Below are positions 1-10,452 of a stretch of 64,000 nucleotides of DNA, one piece after another (positions within the stretch are counted from its first letter, which is position 1; each line of letters opens with the position of its first letter). The translations under genes and the position numbers were made by a program. The notes under the pieces were generated by a model. It saw nothing but the letters and a program-made list of their open reading frames with translations. It did not search any database and had not been told where the DNA came from. The stretch is from Chalara sp. BL73 (taxonomy: Eukaryota > Ascomycota > Leotiomycetes > Helotiales): assembly GCA_918026815.1 (NCBI GenBank), contig CAKJVC010000006.1:806001-870000 (forward strand). The letters run 5' to 3'.

Positions 1-1023
1 GAAGTTTGGGTGGGGTTGTGATAGAATGAAATTATGAAGAAAGATATAAAAATGTAATCACAATTCCAACCGTCATCTGGGCCCTTCCAATCCCTCAACC
101 CCTTTCGAATAAAAGTCAATCTCAGCAAGGGCTTTAGTGTTGGAACGCATGTAAAGAGAATGACGTGAACGCGAAGTTGTGGGTCCTTTCAGGACCTACA
201 ACCTCGCGATACTGTAACTTAGAACAATCCATCAATCAGGAATTTTGTACCATTACAAAAACAACGCGGACACAACCAACTGATTCATAAGGAAATCTTT
301 GCTGTTGCTTGTGGTCCATGACGGATATCGTAGGTCTATCAACGCCTTTTGTGGGCGAGGCAAGCCGTCTTTCGTTGACTGTCTGTGATTAGCAAGAAGC
401 TCGTTTGCCCCATTCTCCCGTTCTTTTCCGTGGTCTCTTTTCAAGTTTACCGGGGCAAACAGAAAATAGCCTGTGTGCTGCCTCCCATAGTTGCTCACCG
501 CTAAAAGAGCCTCATTGGGGAAGAAGCAATACCAACCGAGTGCTTCGCCTCAATATCCGATACATGAAGCGGGCAAGGGTAGTTGATGAGTGAATCTAGT
601 TGGTCCAAATGACACGCTCTGTCCGTGTCTTCTGCTTTCTTTTCCTTTCACCACCTCTCTTTTCCTCGTCTTAACAACAAGGCTATTCAACTTATTTACC
701 GCCACATCCTCTTTAGACTAAGCTAGAAGCGTTGGGCGGTGCTAAAGATGGTAGGGGTTCTCTAATTATACGCTAAATCAAATATTAGGATTAAGGGAAA
801 ACAACGCGATGTCTCATTTAAAGAGCCAATTTCGCTTTTGAGTAGTCTGATCCTTTTTGCAAATTACGTCTCACCCCATTTTCCCCTCAACTTACCAACG
901 GGCTACAGGCCCGAATTCTTGAAATCGGGTGTGTAAGCCAGATACCTAACCCGCGATAATGCGAACCCCGAAACGGAAGACTACTCGGCTTTCAGCAACG
1001 CAGAGAAATGGAGTACCGTTAGT
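1..1023. other. intergenic, no gene recognised
   Basis: No open frame here resembles a protein family I know and no tRNA-like fold was seen. It is ordinary mixed-composition DNA upstream of the transporter relic. Confidence 0.5.
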
Positions 1024-2414
1024 ATGGCTTCTTGTGTCTCCTTCTTCTCAACTGTAAGCAGCTTCATCCACTTGCCCTTAATAACCATACTCTCGAAGTT
1101 ATTTTCTGTCCCGGTAGCCTTGATAAACCTCACCGTCACTGCCTTCCTGGTGTCATCGATAATCTGCCCGCCTCTAGGAGGTGCGGCCGCTGACAGATGG
1201 GGTGTCGGCGACCAACGTTGATAACTATCTTAACTCTGTTCAATGTGGCTAACATTTGCATTCCCTATGCAAAATCGTGGTGGGCACTTTTACTGCTCCG
1301 GTTTCTGCAAGGGACAATATCCGGCAAGCTTTTCACTGTCGATATTTGGGTCTACTGCTACTGGTATTAGCTACTTTTCCAATTGCACGAGGGGTAGTGA
1401 AAGATGTTGCGTCCGACAATGAAAGGGGGGCCTTTGGTGCTATTACATCTTTTGCGTAAGTGGTGAATTTCCTCCTCCCTCTTAAAGACACACCTAGGCT
1501 TATAATTGTTAGAGCAACGTTTCCCTTAGCTTTTGGTCCAATACTCGGTACAGGCTTGGTTCACCTGGGGTGGAAATGGATCTTCCGGTTTCATGCTATT
1601 TGTGGCGGACTTTGTGAGGTCCTTGTGTTTTTTTTCATGCCTGAGACCTCTCGGAACCTTATTGGCAATGGTTTCATTGAGCCACCTTGGTGGTTGAAAT
1701 TGCCCTTTTCGGCCAAAATTTACGACAGGGAGGGCAGTGATCACACTACAACTAATCAGTAGCGAAGAGTTACTCTTTAAAAATCCTTTAGCATCCTTAC
1801 TCGTCCAGATAACGCCTTGTCATTCCCGCTTACGGGATATTTTATTTTCCTTTTGAGATTCCAAGATCTCCCGACAAACACAGCGACAGCAAATAATCCT
1901 TAGATAGAAAGGGGGCGTCTCAGTATTATATAGATACCTGTGCTCTTGATCTCCTGTCTTGTCCCGCTTGTTGGCTGGGGCCTACAACTTCACTGGGTTA
2001 GATACTTCTCACACATTTTTGACGTCATTACGCTGATCCTATTTAAGAAAATTTACGTCCTAGCCATTCCCCTCTTTTTCATAGGGGCATTCACGCAGTA
2101 TTTTTTTAATGTAAGCTTTCCAAACCCCTGATGAGGGCGAGTTCTAACTCAATGGTCCAGGTCTACAATACCCTACTTTCAGAGATAAATCCCGAGGCAC
2201 CCGCGGCTGCCCAGGCTTCCAGTAACATGTGCGTGGTACATTGTCGGCTATCATGGTAGGATGTCTAGAGTATATGGAGGAGGGAATAGGTACTGGCTGG
2301 GCCTTTACATTTATGGGAGGATATTATTTAGTGGCTGTAGGTTTGGTTACCGTTGAGTATCACAAAGGGGCTTCATGGAAACAGAAAAGAAATAGAACCA
2401 CAGAGGAGGTATAG
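1024..2414 (+). pseudogene. decayed MFS drug:H+ antiporter (DHA1-like) transporter
   Basis: Short reading frames in all three plus-strand phases line up, in order, with one DHA1-type major facilitator. The first piece (from 1024) ends in the loop signature GGAAADRWG. Right after its stop another phase continues with RRPTLIT-like and LLLLRFLQG segments. A third phase gives GVVKDVASDNERGAFGAI and then LGWKWIFRFHAICGG and FFFMPETSRNLIGNG, the classic mid-protein signature of fungal multidrug transporters. The 3' part gives an NPEAPAAAQA-like stretch, the TM piece GWAFTFMGGYY and the tail VEYHKGASWKQKR. Several frameshifts and stops separate the pieces, and introns cannot explain all of them, so I call it a dead gene. 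Base composition is normal, so this looks like indel decay rather than RIP. It may once have exported a product of the neighbouring oxidoreductase genes; that is inference. Confidence 0.75.
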
Positions 2415-2693
2415 CTTGATAGTTACCACTCTAATCACAGCATAACAACAACCCGGAAGTTAAAGTAATGCTGCCCCATCGGGTTTTGAATATGTAAGCC
2501 ACGAGTGCAGTTGCGGCTTGAATACCTTCGTCTGGCGGGGTATATACGACATAAGTTGTATTATATCTAGAAAAATAAGGTTACACGCCTCGCGCAAGTT
2601 GAGCCATCATTGAATGCAACTTAGGTTAGATACATTATATGGAAAAATCTGAGGTGATTCAAGAACCTTGTCGGGTACAGCTTAGTTACGTTT

Positions 2694-2987
2694 GTGGCAG
2701 GGGTCAAGGCTATCTTCAGGCGAGACAGCATGAAGAGCGTCCCAGGAACTGTGCTGAATAACATGCGGCCTCATACGAAGCTCGGAGAAATATTTGACGA
2801 AGAAGCTATCCTGGAGCTCAGAAGGGTCGAGAGTCTCTGGGACCCTCAGAATCTGTTTTGGAGTCCTTGGCTTAAGAGACACCTAGGTGCTACAGAGCTG
2901 CGAGACATCTGCTTTCACAAGAAACAGACTGCGAGTAGCGAAAGGGCTAGCTTTGAACGAATATCATTGATTGAGTGCTTTGGATAG
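2694..2987 (+). pseudogene. possible C-terminal relic of a BBE-type FAD oxidoreductase
   Basis: A 97-codon open stretch includes the peptide RVESLWDPQNLFWSP. This resembles the YDPxxLF(W/Y) end motif of berberine-bridge-like FAD oxidoreductases, and SVPGT sits upstream where those proteins have a VPGGGxYxNEA-like segment. Nothing else of such an enzyme is readable nearby. The match is weak and the frame may be chance. Confidence 0.2.
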
Positions 2988-3028
2988 CCATTTCTGGTCT
3001 AACAACCGCAGAAGATTTATCACTTCTC

Positions 3029-3918
3029 TTACCATGGGAGCTCTGCGCCATCATACTTGTGGAGTCCAGTAGCATTCTCCCAGCCGGCTACCTTGATGTT
3101 TAAAAACTTGCCATTCAGCTCGGACCTATCCTTGTCGAGGGTCTCAACCACCGCCACTGCGCCGGTATGGGCATCGAGGTCTGCGTATGGGCCACCCTGG
3201 TCAGTTCGACACCACTAATTTCGCGTTAGCTACACATGTCAAACTGCTCCAACGGAGGTTTACTTAGACACGTACACCGGGAGAGACAGCGACAAAGGTA
3301 AAGCCTTCGTCTTCCAATTCGCAGGCGTAGATGGACGTCAGGCAATTGAGCGCGGCCTTGGAGACACGGTAGCCAGGGTCAGGAGCGATCATGAATTTCT
3401 TGGTGTGTGTAATTGATCCGACAATCGAGCTCCTTTTCATTCCACAAATCAGCCATCTTGTAGCTTCGATCGTTGATAAATTAGATCAAGACCACTTACA
3501 CGTTCAACACTGTTTTCTTAGTGCCTTCCCTCAGCAGTGGCAGGAATGCCACGGTAATTCGGTGGACAGCGTCGACATTGACGTTGAATGTGTTCTGCAA
3601 GGTAGTCGTCGCGGTCAGAGAGGTGGGAGTCATGCTAGAAACGGCAGCATTGTTGATGAGGACATCGAGCCCACGGCCGGCCAGCTTGTCCCTGACCTCG
3701 CTTGCGGCGGCGGCAATACTGGCTTCGTCTAATACCTCAAGCTTGACCAACACCACCCGATCCTGCGATTGAGCAATGATTTCCTGCAGAGTCGGAGGAG
3801 GTGCACTGCGGATGGTGGCGAAAATGGTGGAAACCTCGCTGGCGGGCTTCTGGAGCAATGCTCTCACCATCTCAACGCCGAGGCCACGGCTGGCTCCAGT
3901 GATTAGGTACGACGCCAT
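3029..3918 (-). CDS. short-chain dehydrogenase/reductase (C-factor-like SDR)
   Basis: NAD(P)-dependent oxidoreductase of the classical SDR fold, probably cytosolic; substrate unknown. Gene model on the minus strand: exons 3918-3500, 3432-3276 and 3214-3029, with introns of 67 and 61 bases using GTAAGT and GTACGT donors. The joined frame is 253 codons plus TAA. Visible motifs: TGASRGLG cofactor loop at about residue 8, LDVLINNAAV, the catalytic Ser in NVSSIVGS, YRVSKAALN as the YxxxK pair, and SPGWCRTDQGG after the active site. An in-frame ATG 60 bases upstream would add a Thr-rich extension with no SDR character, so I start at the ATG just before ASYLITGAS. The length is normal for the C-factor-like branch, whose members often act beside other oxidoreductases in fungal metabolite gene groups. 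The gene looks intact. Confidence 0.88.
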
Positions 3919-4110
3919 GGTGCTGTCGTGATGGTTTTGTCGTGATGGTGTTGTCGTGACGGTGTTTGTTCTTCTCACCGAAACCCCTGTCTAGGTGTGG
4001 TGATATGGATACGAGCGATATTCTATCAAGTTGAGGTGTGTGGCGTGTTAGTATATATTGCTGTCTTCTACGGTCACAGAGATGATCGGCACAAGGAATG
4101 TGGGGAGCGA

Positions 4111-4140
4111 GGTGTAGAGGTGTAGAGGGTGTAGAGGGTG
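4111..4140. repeat. short GGTGTAGAG minisatellite
   Basis: Three to four imperfect copies of an 8-9 base unit (GGTGTAGA/GGTGTAGAGG) end directly at the TA target site of the Fot1-like transposon. It lies upstream of the SDR gene. Confidence 0.7.
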
Positions 4141-4142
4141 TA

Positions 4143-4186
4143 AGTCCGTGCACCCCCATTTGGATACCCCCATTTGGATACCCCGC
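4143..4186. repeat. left terminal inverted repeat of Fot1-like element
   Basis: 44 bp, starting AGTCCGTGCACCCCCATT. It contains an internal tandem copy of CCCCCATTTGGATA. It pairs with 6013-6058. Confidence 0.85.
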
Positions 4187-5038
4187 TTAGCTAGATCGCT
4201 ACTTCAACCAAAAAATCAGCTATTAATTTAATTCTAACTATTATTACTAAATTTTTGAATTTATTAATCTTCAAGTAATAATACGTTAATACACCGAACA
4301 CAATTTGCTTGTAGTTTTAATAACGTCGGAAATAGCAAGTTAGTAAAGTTAGCTAATAGAAAAAAAAGTTTTTTTTTAACTATTTTGTAAAATCGCAACA
4401 ACAATAGTTAAAGTTATACAATTGTAGCCGAAAGTTAACGAAAGCTTTTTTTAATTAAGTAAATACTAGCAAGTAAATACTAGCTTAAAAAGCGTTAAGT
4501 TTTTTTTTAAATTTATAATTAAATTAAGCAATTTGTAAATCGACTTTTAGCAATTTAAAAAAGTACCCAAAAACAAAAAAAATAAATTTAAAAATTAAAA
4601 AATAAATAAAAAACTTTTTACCCTGTAACTTTATTTTATGTACTAAAAAGGCTAAAAATATCGATTTTATACAAATTAGTAAAGCTACAGCTACTATAAT
4701 TAAAAACTAGTTCACTCGACTTAATATATTTGCAATTTCGAATATTAAACTCGAAAATCGATAAAACATAGACAAGTTAAATATAATAAAAAGTATTAAA
4801 GTAAATAACTTAGTTGTAAAAAGCTTTAAACAACGTTCAATTTAAAAAAATAACAATTTAGTTTTCGTGCTTAAACTTTATTTATTAAGTGTATTTCAAC
4901 TAGTAAAAAAGCTTTTTTTTTTTGTAATATTCAAAAGAAAATCATAATACTTAAACTTCCGACTTTACACTTATAAAATAGCTAATATATATATTAATAT
5001 ATATTAAAGCTATATTTTTAAACTTGAACTACTGAATT

Positions 5039-5212
5039 TGTCACGGCACGAGCTGTGGATCTACAGATACAGAGAGCAGCTGTGGTACTCTACGAGAATC
5101 TATAGCTAAGGAAGGAAAAAGGAGCTCGAGGAGAGCAGGCTATATATACACGAGGAGCTCGGGGAGCTCGCCTAATATGGATCACGTGTGCTTGAGAGCA
5201 CGCGACGTGACA
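5039..5212 (-). repeat. solo LTR (174 bp) inside the Fot1-like element
   Basis: The block starts TGTCACGG and ends CGTGACA. It is flanked by a perfect 5-bp duplication GAATT (5034-5038 and 5213-5217). It is the reverse complement, at roughly 90 percent identity by eye and with the same 174-bp length, of the LTR at 37401-37574. That gives its orientation, with a TATATATAG promoter-like motif reading on the minus strand. It stands out as a GC-normal island in RIP-degraded DNA. No internal retrotransposon sequence is attached, so it is a solo LTR left by LTR-LTR recombination. Confidence 0.88.
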
Positions 5213-6012
5213 GAATTTATGTTTTTTGTTTTTAAAACAACGTTTATTTACTTTTTTAACTGCTATATACGTTACACGTTTTTTGGTTTTTAGATTTATT
5301 AGGTTTTTTTAAAAAAAAAAAATTACTATCGAACCGCTGTAAGTTTTTTAATTTTTTTTGGGCTTTTTTGACCGATTTTGGCTTAATTAAAAAGCAAAAC
5401 TTTTTTACTTACTATTTAAAAACTAAAAAGAAAAGCAATATTCGCAAAAATAATTAAAGCTAAATTAAAAAACTACTAAATTATAACTAAAATCGATAAC
5501 TAAATTTTTATTTAGTTTTTTATTTCTTGAAAATTTAAATACGAAAAAAAAAACTCTTTACAAGCTAGTTAAAGCAAGTCAAAACTATTAAAAATATTTT
5601 TTTCGTTTATGTTATTATTTACTTTTCGGAAATCGATCGAAATAAAAGCTTAAATAGTTAAGTTTTAAAACTTAAATACAAAAGACTTTTTATTTAAAAA
5701 GTCTTATTTCGAAAATTATTAAAAAAATAAAAAAATAAAGAATTTGTTTTAGCTAGTAATAATTACAAAATACGGTTTTTAAAAGTTTTATTTAAAAAAT
5801 CTAAGCTTAAAAAAAATTAAAAAATTAAAACAAGTTTAAATTCGAAATTCGCGGATATTTCGAATATTTAACAAGCGCAATTAAAAACGAAAAAATCTAT
5901 AAATATAGAAAGAATAAAAATGAAAGTAACAAGTTTGATTTTACTTTGGGATGTATTTTGGTTGAGTAGTTATTTAATTAGAATTGTTTTTGTTTAAGTA
6001 ATACTCGGCCAG

Positions 6013-6058
6013 GCGGGGTATCCAAATAGGGGGGGATCCAAATGGGGGTGCACGAACT
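6013..6058. repeat. right terminal inverted repeat of Fot1-like element
   Basis: 46 bp, the inverted partner of 4143-4186. Its outer 23 bases match the left end except for one C/T difference. The inner repeat unit differs slightly (CCCCCCCTATTTGG against CCCCCATTTGG). Confidence 0.85.
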
Positions 6059-6856
6059 TATTTGTATTTCCACAAGGGGGTTCGCGAGTGATTGGATGGG
6101 TTGGCGCGGCGCAGCGGACATAACGGAGATACAACGTTGTAGGTGGGCATATGCCAGGATGTTCGGTTGATGGTTGGCCGGCAACGTGATATGTACGAAC
6201 GCAGGTTGAATATAATTAAGTTCAGGTCAAGCCCCCTTGAATAGCCCTCCCTCAGCAAACTCTAATTCATCAGGACTGCTGGTTTTTGCTGATTAACCTT
6301 GGGGCGAGCAAGATACAGCAAAACCTTTGTGGAGTAAGACGCAGTGGCGATTTTCACGTCGTTATTTTTACGCCTGCCTTAGTCGCCATACCCATCTCTC
6401 CATCGGGTATCATGTAACCCAAATGGTGGTCTATTTCAAGATCATTCTGAAATCTATATCGTCGCCTTTCTTATTGGTAGGCACTGTTGTTATGATAATT
6501 TCGGCTCTGATTGAGGATGACATCCACCGTATAAACGCTCAGACGCTAAATCTGTCCCGTCATAGTCATACTCAGGGGTGTAAACGGTGCGTTTTGGTGG
6601 CGGCGGATGCTGTACAGTACCTCAGTTGTTTGCCAGATGCCTTCATTTGATTTCATACTGTACTGTAGATCAGGTCGGCACTGTTATCCCGGGCCTTGTC
6701 AGGTCTTATATAATTCACTGTGCACTGTACATACATGTCTTACTCGCCAGAGAATCTCTCCCAGTCCTTTCCCTTGTTCCACTGTTTCACCCTTTGTTCC
6801 ACTATATCTGTGTCGTGGTGTAGACTGGAGACTGGGCAAGCACTGCCACAGAAGAG
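6059..6856. other. intergenic / promoter region of FAD oxidoreductase gene
   Basis: There is no recognisable gene. Open frames here have no family character. The last few hundred bases must hold the promoter and 5' leader of the downstream gene; no specific site can be named with confidence. Confidence 0.4.
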
Positions 6857-8447
6857 ATGAAGGTCTGGACAGGATTGGCAACCAGCGTTGCCCTGTTCCA
6901 CAGTGTAGCTGCAGGTCCCCTGGCTTCTGGTTACCTTCAACCGCGTGACAGAACTTCGCCAGACATCTCGAGTGCCACGATACAGCGTGACTTGGGCGGA
7001 TTCCTGTCCGCGTCAACCACCATCTTCGGACCCAGCGATCCCGCATATAACAACGCGACACATAGATGGGACATCTTTGCAGTACCCAAGGTGCATGTGG
7101 TCGTTGAAGTTGGCGCGGAATCTGATGTTTCTAGAGTTGTACGTCTCTTCTCCCCTGCTGTGAGCAAGCTGATCAGGACTAACACCATTGAAGGTCAAAT
7201 ACTGCAACAAAAATGGCATCGACTTCCTGGCCTATAATACTGGTCATGGATCGTCCGCAACTCTCGCAAAGTTCAACGGCGTTCAGATAAGCCTGAGCAA
7301 ACTGGACCGGGTCACCATAGAACCAGATGGCAAGTCTGCTTGGCTACAAGGCGGCACTCGCGCTGGGCCCGTCAACGCCTATCTCTGGGACGAGGGCTAC
7401 GTGACCACTACTGGAGCCTGTGATTGCGTCGGTCTTGCTGGAGCTGGTCTTGGTGGCGGTCACGGACGCCTTGAGGGACTCTATGGAATGATTTCCGACA
7501 ACATGCGCCAGCTAAACGTTGTGCTCGCCGACGGTGCAGAGGTTCGCGTCAATTCCACAAGCCATGGCGATCTCTATTGGGCACTGCGAGGTGCCGGCCA
7601 CAATTTTGGCATTATTACGAGTATCGAGATGAACCTCTATCCTCGTGGACCTTCTACCTGGCACTACAAGAACTATCTTTGGAAAGGTGACAAGCTCAAC
7701 GACGTTTTTACAGCCGTAAACGTTCTGCACGGTGCCGGAACAACTCCCATAAACATGACCAATAATAACGGCATCTTCCTATACGTTCCATCTATTGATA
7801 TCAAGGAACCAGTCATCTCCTGGCAGTTTGCTTTTCGCGGATCCGCCGTGGATGCCGCCCAGTACTTTACGCCTTTTGATGCCATTGCCGCCGTGAGCAC
7901 CGACTCTGGCGATGTCCCCTATCCCGGCATCGCCCATTCTCAGAATGTTGGGCTCGACGATATTTCATGCAGCGGCAGTGCCGAACGACTCATCACCACC
8001 ACCGGCCTGCGTCTCTTTAACATCACGGCGGAGCGGCAAATCTTTGACTCATTTACAAAGCGCATCGCGGAGCGGCCCAGTCTTGCAACATCCACTTTCA
8101 TTATTCACGAGGGCTACTCAACGCAGGCCGTGGAAGACGAGAACCCGGCGAACTCCGCCTATCCTTTCCGCGCTGACCGCCACGTCACGCAGTTCCAGGG
8201 CAACCTCGCCTCTAATGCAAGTAAAGAGGATCAGGATCAGATGTGGAAGTGGGCGAGAGAAGTTCAAGACCTCTGGAATGCCGGCCAGCCTACCCGCCGT
8301 CCTGATTCATACGTCAACTATGCAAATGGTTTCGAGACTGTGCAGGATTGGTATGGTCATGAGCCGTGGCGTGTCGCAAAGCTCCGTGGCCTCAAAGCCA
8401 AGTATGATCCTTCCAATCGTTTCCGGTTCTATAATCCTGTCATTTGA
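6857..8447 (+). CDS. secreted FAD-linked oxidoreductase (berberine-bridge/6-hydroxynicotine-oxidase type)
   Basis: Flavoenzyme of the FAD_binding_4 (PCMH fold) plus BBE C-terminal family, which oxidises sugars, alkaloids or polyketide/terpenoid intermediates using covalent FAD. Two exons, 6857-7138 and 7194-8447, with a 55-base GTACGT intron, give 511 codons. Residues 1-19 (MKVWTGLATSVALFHSVAA) are a signal peptide, so it enters the secretory route. The FAD domain shows TGACDCVG at about residues 167-174, where the second cysteine is placed as in bicovalent members, then GLGGGHGRL, LYWALRGAGHNFGIIT and the substrate domain. The C-terminal BBE segment has YVNYANG and KYDPSNRFRFYNP. N-glycosylation sites such as NNAT and NMT are present. 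The length is usual and there are no stops, so it is probably functional. It is flanked by a convergent SRPBCC gene (8648-9211, minus) and an SDR gene; a shared pathway is inference. Confidence 0.92.
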
Positions 8448-8647
8448 GGGCGGAATTCGGTGGTCATTTAATGCAGTTTCATACTTTCTTATTTCTTGGA
8501 AGCTATAGCTGAATAGATTTAATAATACTCATTGCTTTTTGCAGATTTGGGCATGACGGAGCGACTGCATCAATCAACGTATTCTACCGCTTCCACGGGT
8601 ACCGTAGTCACAAGGATTGTAGCCCATCAGTCTTCCACATCTCTCGT

Positions 8648-9211
8648 TCACTTTTCAACTGCCCTGGCGAGGTCGGCAAGTGCCTCTTGGCGTTTCACAT
8701 CGCCGTCTAAAACAACCTCTAAGTGGAGAGTGAGTGGTAGTCATACGTGAATAAATTCAACCTGACAGCTTACCTGCACTCGCGTCACTTGAGGAATGGC
8801 CGCTCCATCGCACGAATGTTTTCTCCTGATCAGACCCGCTGCTAATATGATAAAGGCGGATGACACTTAACACACTTGTATATGGAAGGCCCCAAGGCTC
8901 GCATTTGACGATGTTAAAGGACATGGAATGCCTGATGTTCTGTCCGTTGCTAGATAGACGCTGTCACAGGGAGATATTGCCAAACGTACCGAGTATTCCT
9001 CCTCTTGCACGTCCAAGGTATAACCTTCTTTAAAAGTCCACCGGATTATATTCTTGTCGGTCTTGGCTGGTGACGGGACTAAATCGGTCTTGACAATTTC
9101 AGTGTAGAACTTCTCAAACTCGTTCAGCCTCAATAGTGGCCAGATCGAAGACAGCGGCGCATTAATGACGGCCGACTCGGTAACAGAGTTTGAAGTGACC
9201 TTTGCTTCCAT
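8648..9211 (-). CDS. SRPBCC (polyketide cyclase/START-like fold) small protein
   Basis: A 152-residue protein from three exons on the minus strand: 9211-8990, 8939-8774 and 8718-8648, with introns of 50 and 55 bases. The spliced length is exactly 153 codons including TGA. It starts with a Bet v1/SRPBCC-like pattern (SAVINAPLSSIWPLLRLNEF), continues with strands such as IIRWTFKEG and YTSVLSVIRLY, then FVRWSGHSSSDASAE, and ends in an Arg/Lys-rich helix (KRQEALADLARAVEK). That order is typical of fungal SRPBCC proteins, which bind a small hydrophobic ligand or act as cyclase-like helpers. No catalytic residue can be assigned. It is divergently transcribed from the SDR gene at 9592, with 380 bases between the starts, and converges on the FAD oxidoreductase. 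A role in the same pathway is plausible but unproven. Confidence 0.85.
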
Positions 9212-9591
9212 TTTCCTTCTTCAAAGTTTAACATTCGTAGTTTATGCACAGCCCGGCATGACAATACCTCGGTAATGGCGTAGGGTAGGTTTGATCTTAG
9301 TACATTCTCAGTGGCTAAAGCAGCACAGATCTTGAGTTCAAGAGAAAGACCATACAGCTCTAAGCGATAGACGCTGGACTTGTAGACCTCGCTAATTTCA
9401 TAGCTTCTCCGAGCGCTCTACCCGACCTCTGCTACCGGTTCGGGCACGTCGCACCCCTAGCACCCTACCCTCCCGTAAGCACGTCGTCCCTCCGTGCACT
9501 TTGCTTCCACGTCTATCTTACTTAACCATCACTTTTGTTATACCAGACTTCGACTAGCTACCTATATACCACAAGTTCTGTTTTGTTCGCA
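9212..9591. promoter_or_regulatory. divergent promoter between SRPBCC and SDR genes
   Basis: The 380 bases separate two start codons facing away from each other, so both promoters must lie here and could be co-controlled. A pyrimidine-rich stretch (about 9410-9540) precedes the plus-strand ATG. No named operator motif was recognised. Confidence 0.45.
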
Positions 9592-10452
9592 ATGACTACC
9601 TCAGTATTCGCGATTCCAAGCACTGAAGTGTTGCAGATATGGGCCGCCAGCAAGGTCGTCATAGTCACAGGTGGTGCACTGGGCATAGGTTTTGCAGTTG
9701 CCCAGCTGTTTACAAGTGCTGGTGCAAAAGTGGTTATTGCCGACATTGACGAAGAGGTTGGCAAAGAATCCGAGAAGAAGCTTGGCGAGAATGCTCTATT
9801 TGTGCGGTGCGACGTGACATCCTGGGCCGATCAAGTACATCTCTTCAAGCTTGTAGCCTCAACCTTTAAGCGGGTAGACCTGGTTGTCTGCAATGCTGGC
9901 ATCAACCCCGAGCTGGTGCCGTCCAACGGCAAAAAGTACGACTACCTCGTCGACGAATACGAGCCAGCAAACCCAGAGTTTCTCCAGCCTCCAGCCATCA
10001 AGATCTTTGAAGTCAATACTTTCGGCGTCATGTACAATATCAGGCTTGCTATGCATCATATGACGGCAAATAAGAATGGCGGTCGGATCGTGGTAATAGG
10101 CTCTGCGGCGTCGTACCTGGGCTTCGACGACCACGCGCTATATTGCGCCTCGAAACACGCAATACTGGGACTGGTACGAGCAACATCCCTGAGGAAAGAT
10201 TGCATCGATAATGACATTTCAATCTCTCTTGTCGCGCCTTGGATCACGAAAACCAGGATGACGCAGGCGTTCATCGACCACCTTCCAAACGAAATTTCCA
10301 TTAGCTCCCCACATGACGTTGCTTCGGCGGTGGCTATTCTTGCGACAGAGCCGGTGGAAAAGGTTCGCGGAAAGAGTCTTTGGGTACAGGGCAAAACATA
10401 TACCGAGGCGGAGGATATTATCCAGAGGTGCCAGGCGAAATTGATAATTTAG
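9592..10452 (+). CDS. short-chain dehydrogenase/reductase (15-PGDH-like SDR)
   Basis: Classical SDR of 286 residues in one exon. I start at the ATG at 9592 because the frame upstream has no ATG and no SDR character. Cofactor loop VTGGALGIG at about residues 24-32; an acidic residue after the second strand (VVIADIDEE) favours NAD(H); then CNAGINPE, the catalytic Ser in VVIGSAAS, and YCASKHA as the YxxxK pair. A long insert (residues about 120-145, rich in Tyr, Glu and Pro) follows NAG. The tail after VQGKTYTEAED is short. It has no signal peptide and is probably cytosolic. It is divergent from the SRPBCC gene and is the last intact gene before the 28-kb repeat block. It could reduce or oxidise a ketone/alcohol on the same product as the FAD enzyme; substrate unknown. 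Confidence 0.9.
   Translation: MTTSVFAIPSTEVLQIWAASKVVIVTGGALGIGFAVAQLFTSAGAKVVIADIDEEVGKESEKKLGENALFVRCDVTSWADQVHLFKLVASTFKRVDLVVCNAGINPELVPSNGKKYDYLVDEYEPANPEFLQPPAIKIFEVNTFGVMYNIRLAMHHMTANKNGGRIVVIGSAASYLGFDDHALYCASKHAILGLVRATSLRKDCIDNDISISLVAPWITKTRMTQAFIDHLPNEISISSPHDVASAVAILATEPVEKVRGKSLWVQGKTYTEAEDIIQRCQAKLII

Larger units (their letters stand above)
4143..6058. mobile_element. Fot1/pogo-like DNA transposon, RIP-degraded
   Basis: A 1916-bp block is bounded by terminal inverted repeats (4143-4186 and 6013-6058) that both begin AGT(C/T)CGTGCACCCCCATT and are flanked by TA (4141-4142, 6059-6060). The TA duplication, the AGT start and the total length fit Fot1/Pot2-type members of the Tc1-mariner superfamily. 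The interior is extremely AT-rich with no readable transposase, as expected after RIP, whereas the short ends keep their GC. A solo LTR has inserted inside (5039-5212), so without it the element was about 1.74 kb. It separates the SDR gene from the FAD oxidoreductase gene. Confidence 0.85.

Noticed and set aside
3496..3978. N-terminal extension of the SDR from an upstream in-frame ATG
   Set aside because: The extra 20 residues are Thr/Arg-rich, lie before the Rossmann start and are not typical; the ATG at 3918 fits the family.
3029..10452. Full secondary-metabolite cluster with synthase
   Set aside because: No polyketide synthase, NRPS, terpene cyclase or prenyltransferase motif is present in the window; only tailoring-type genes are seen.
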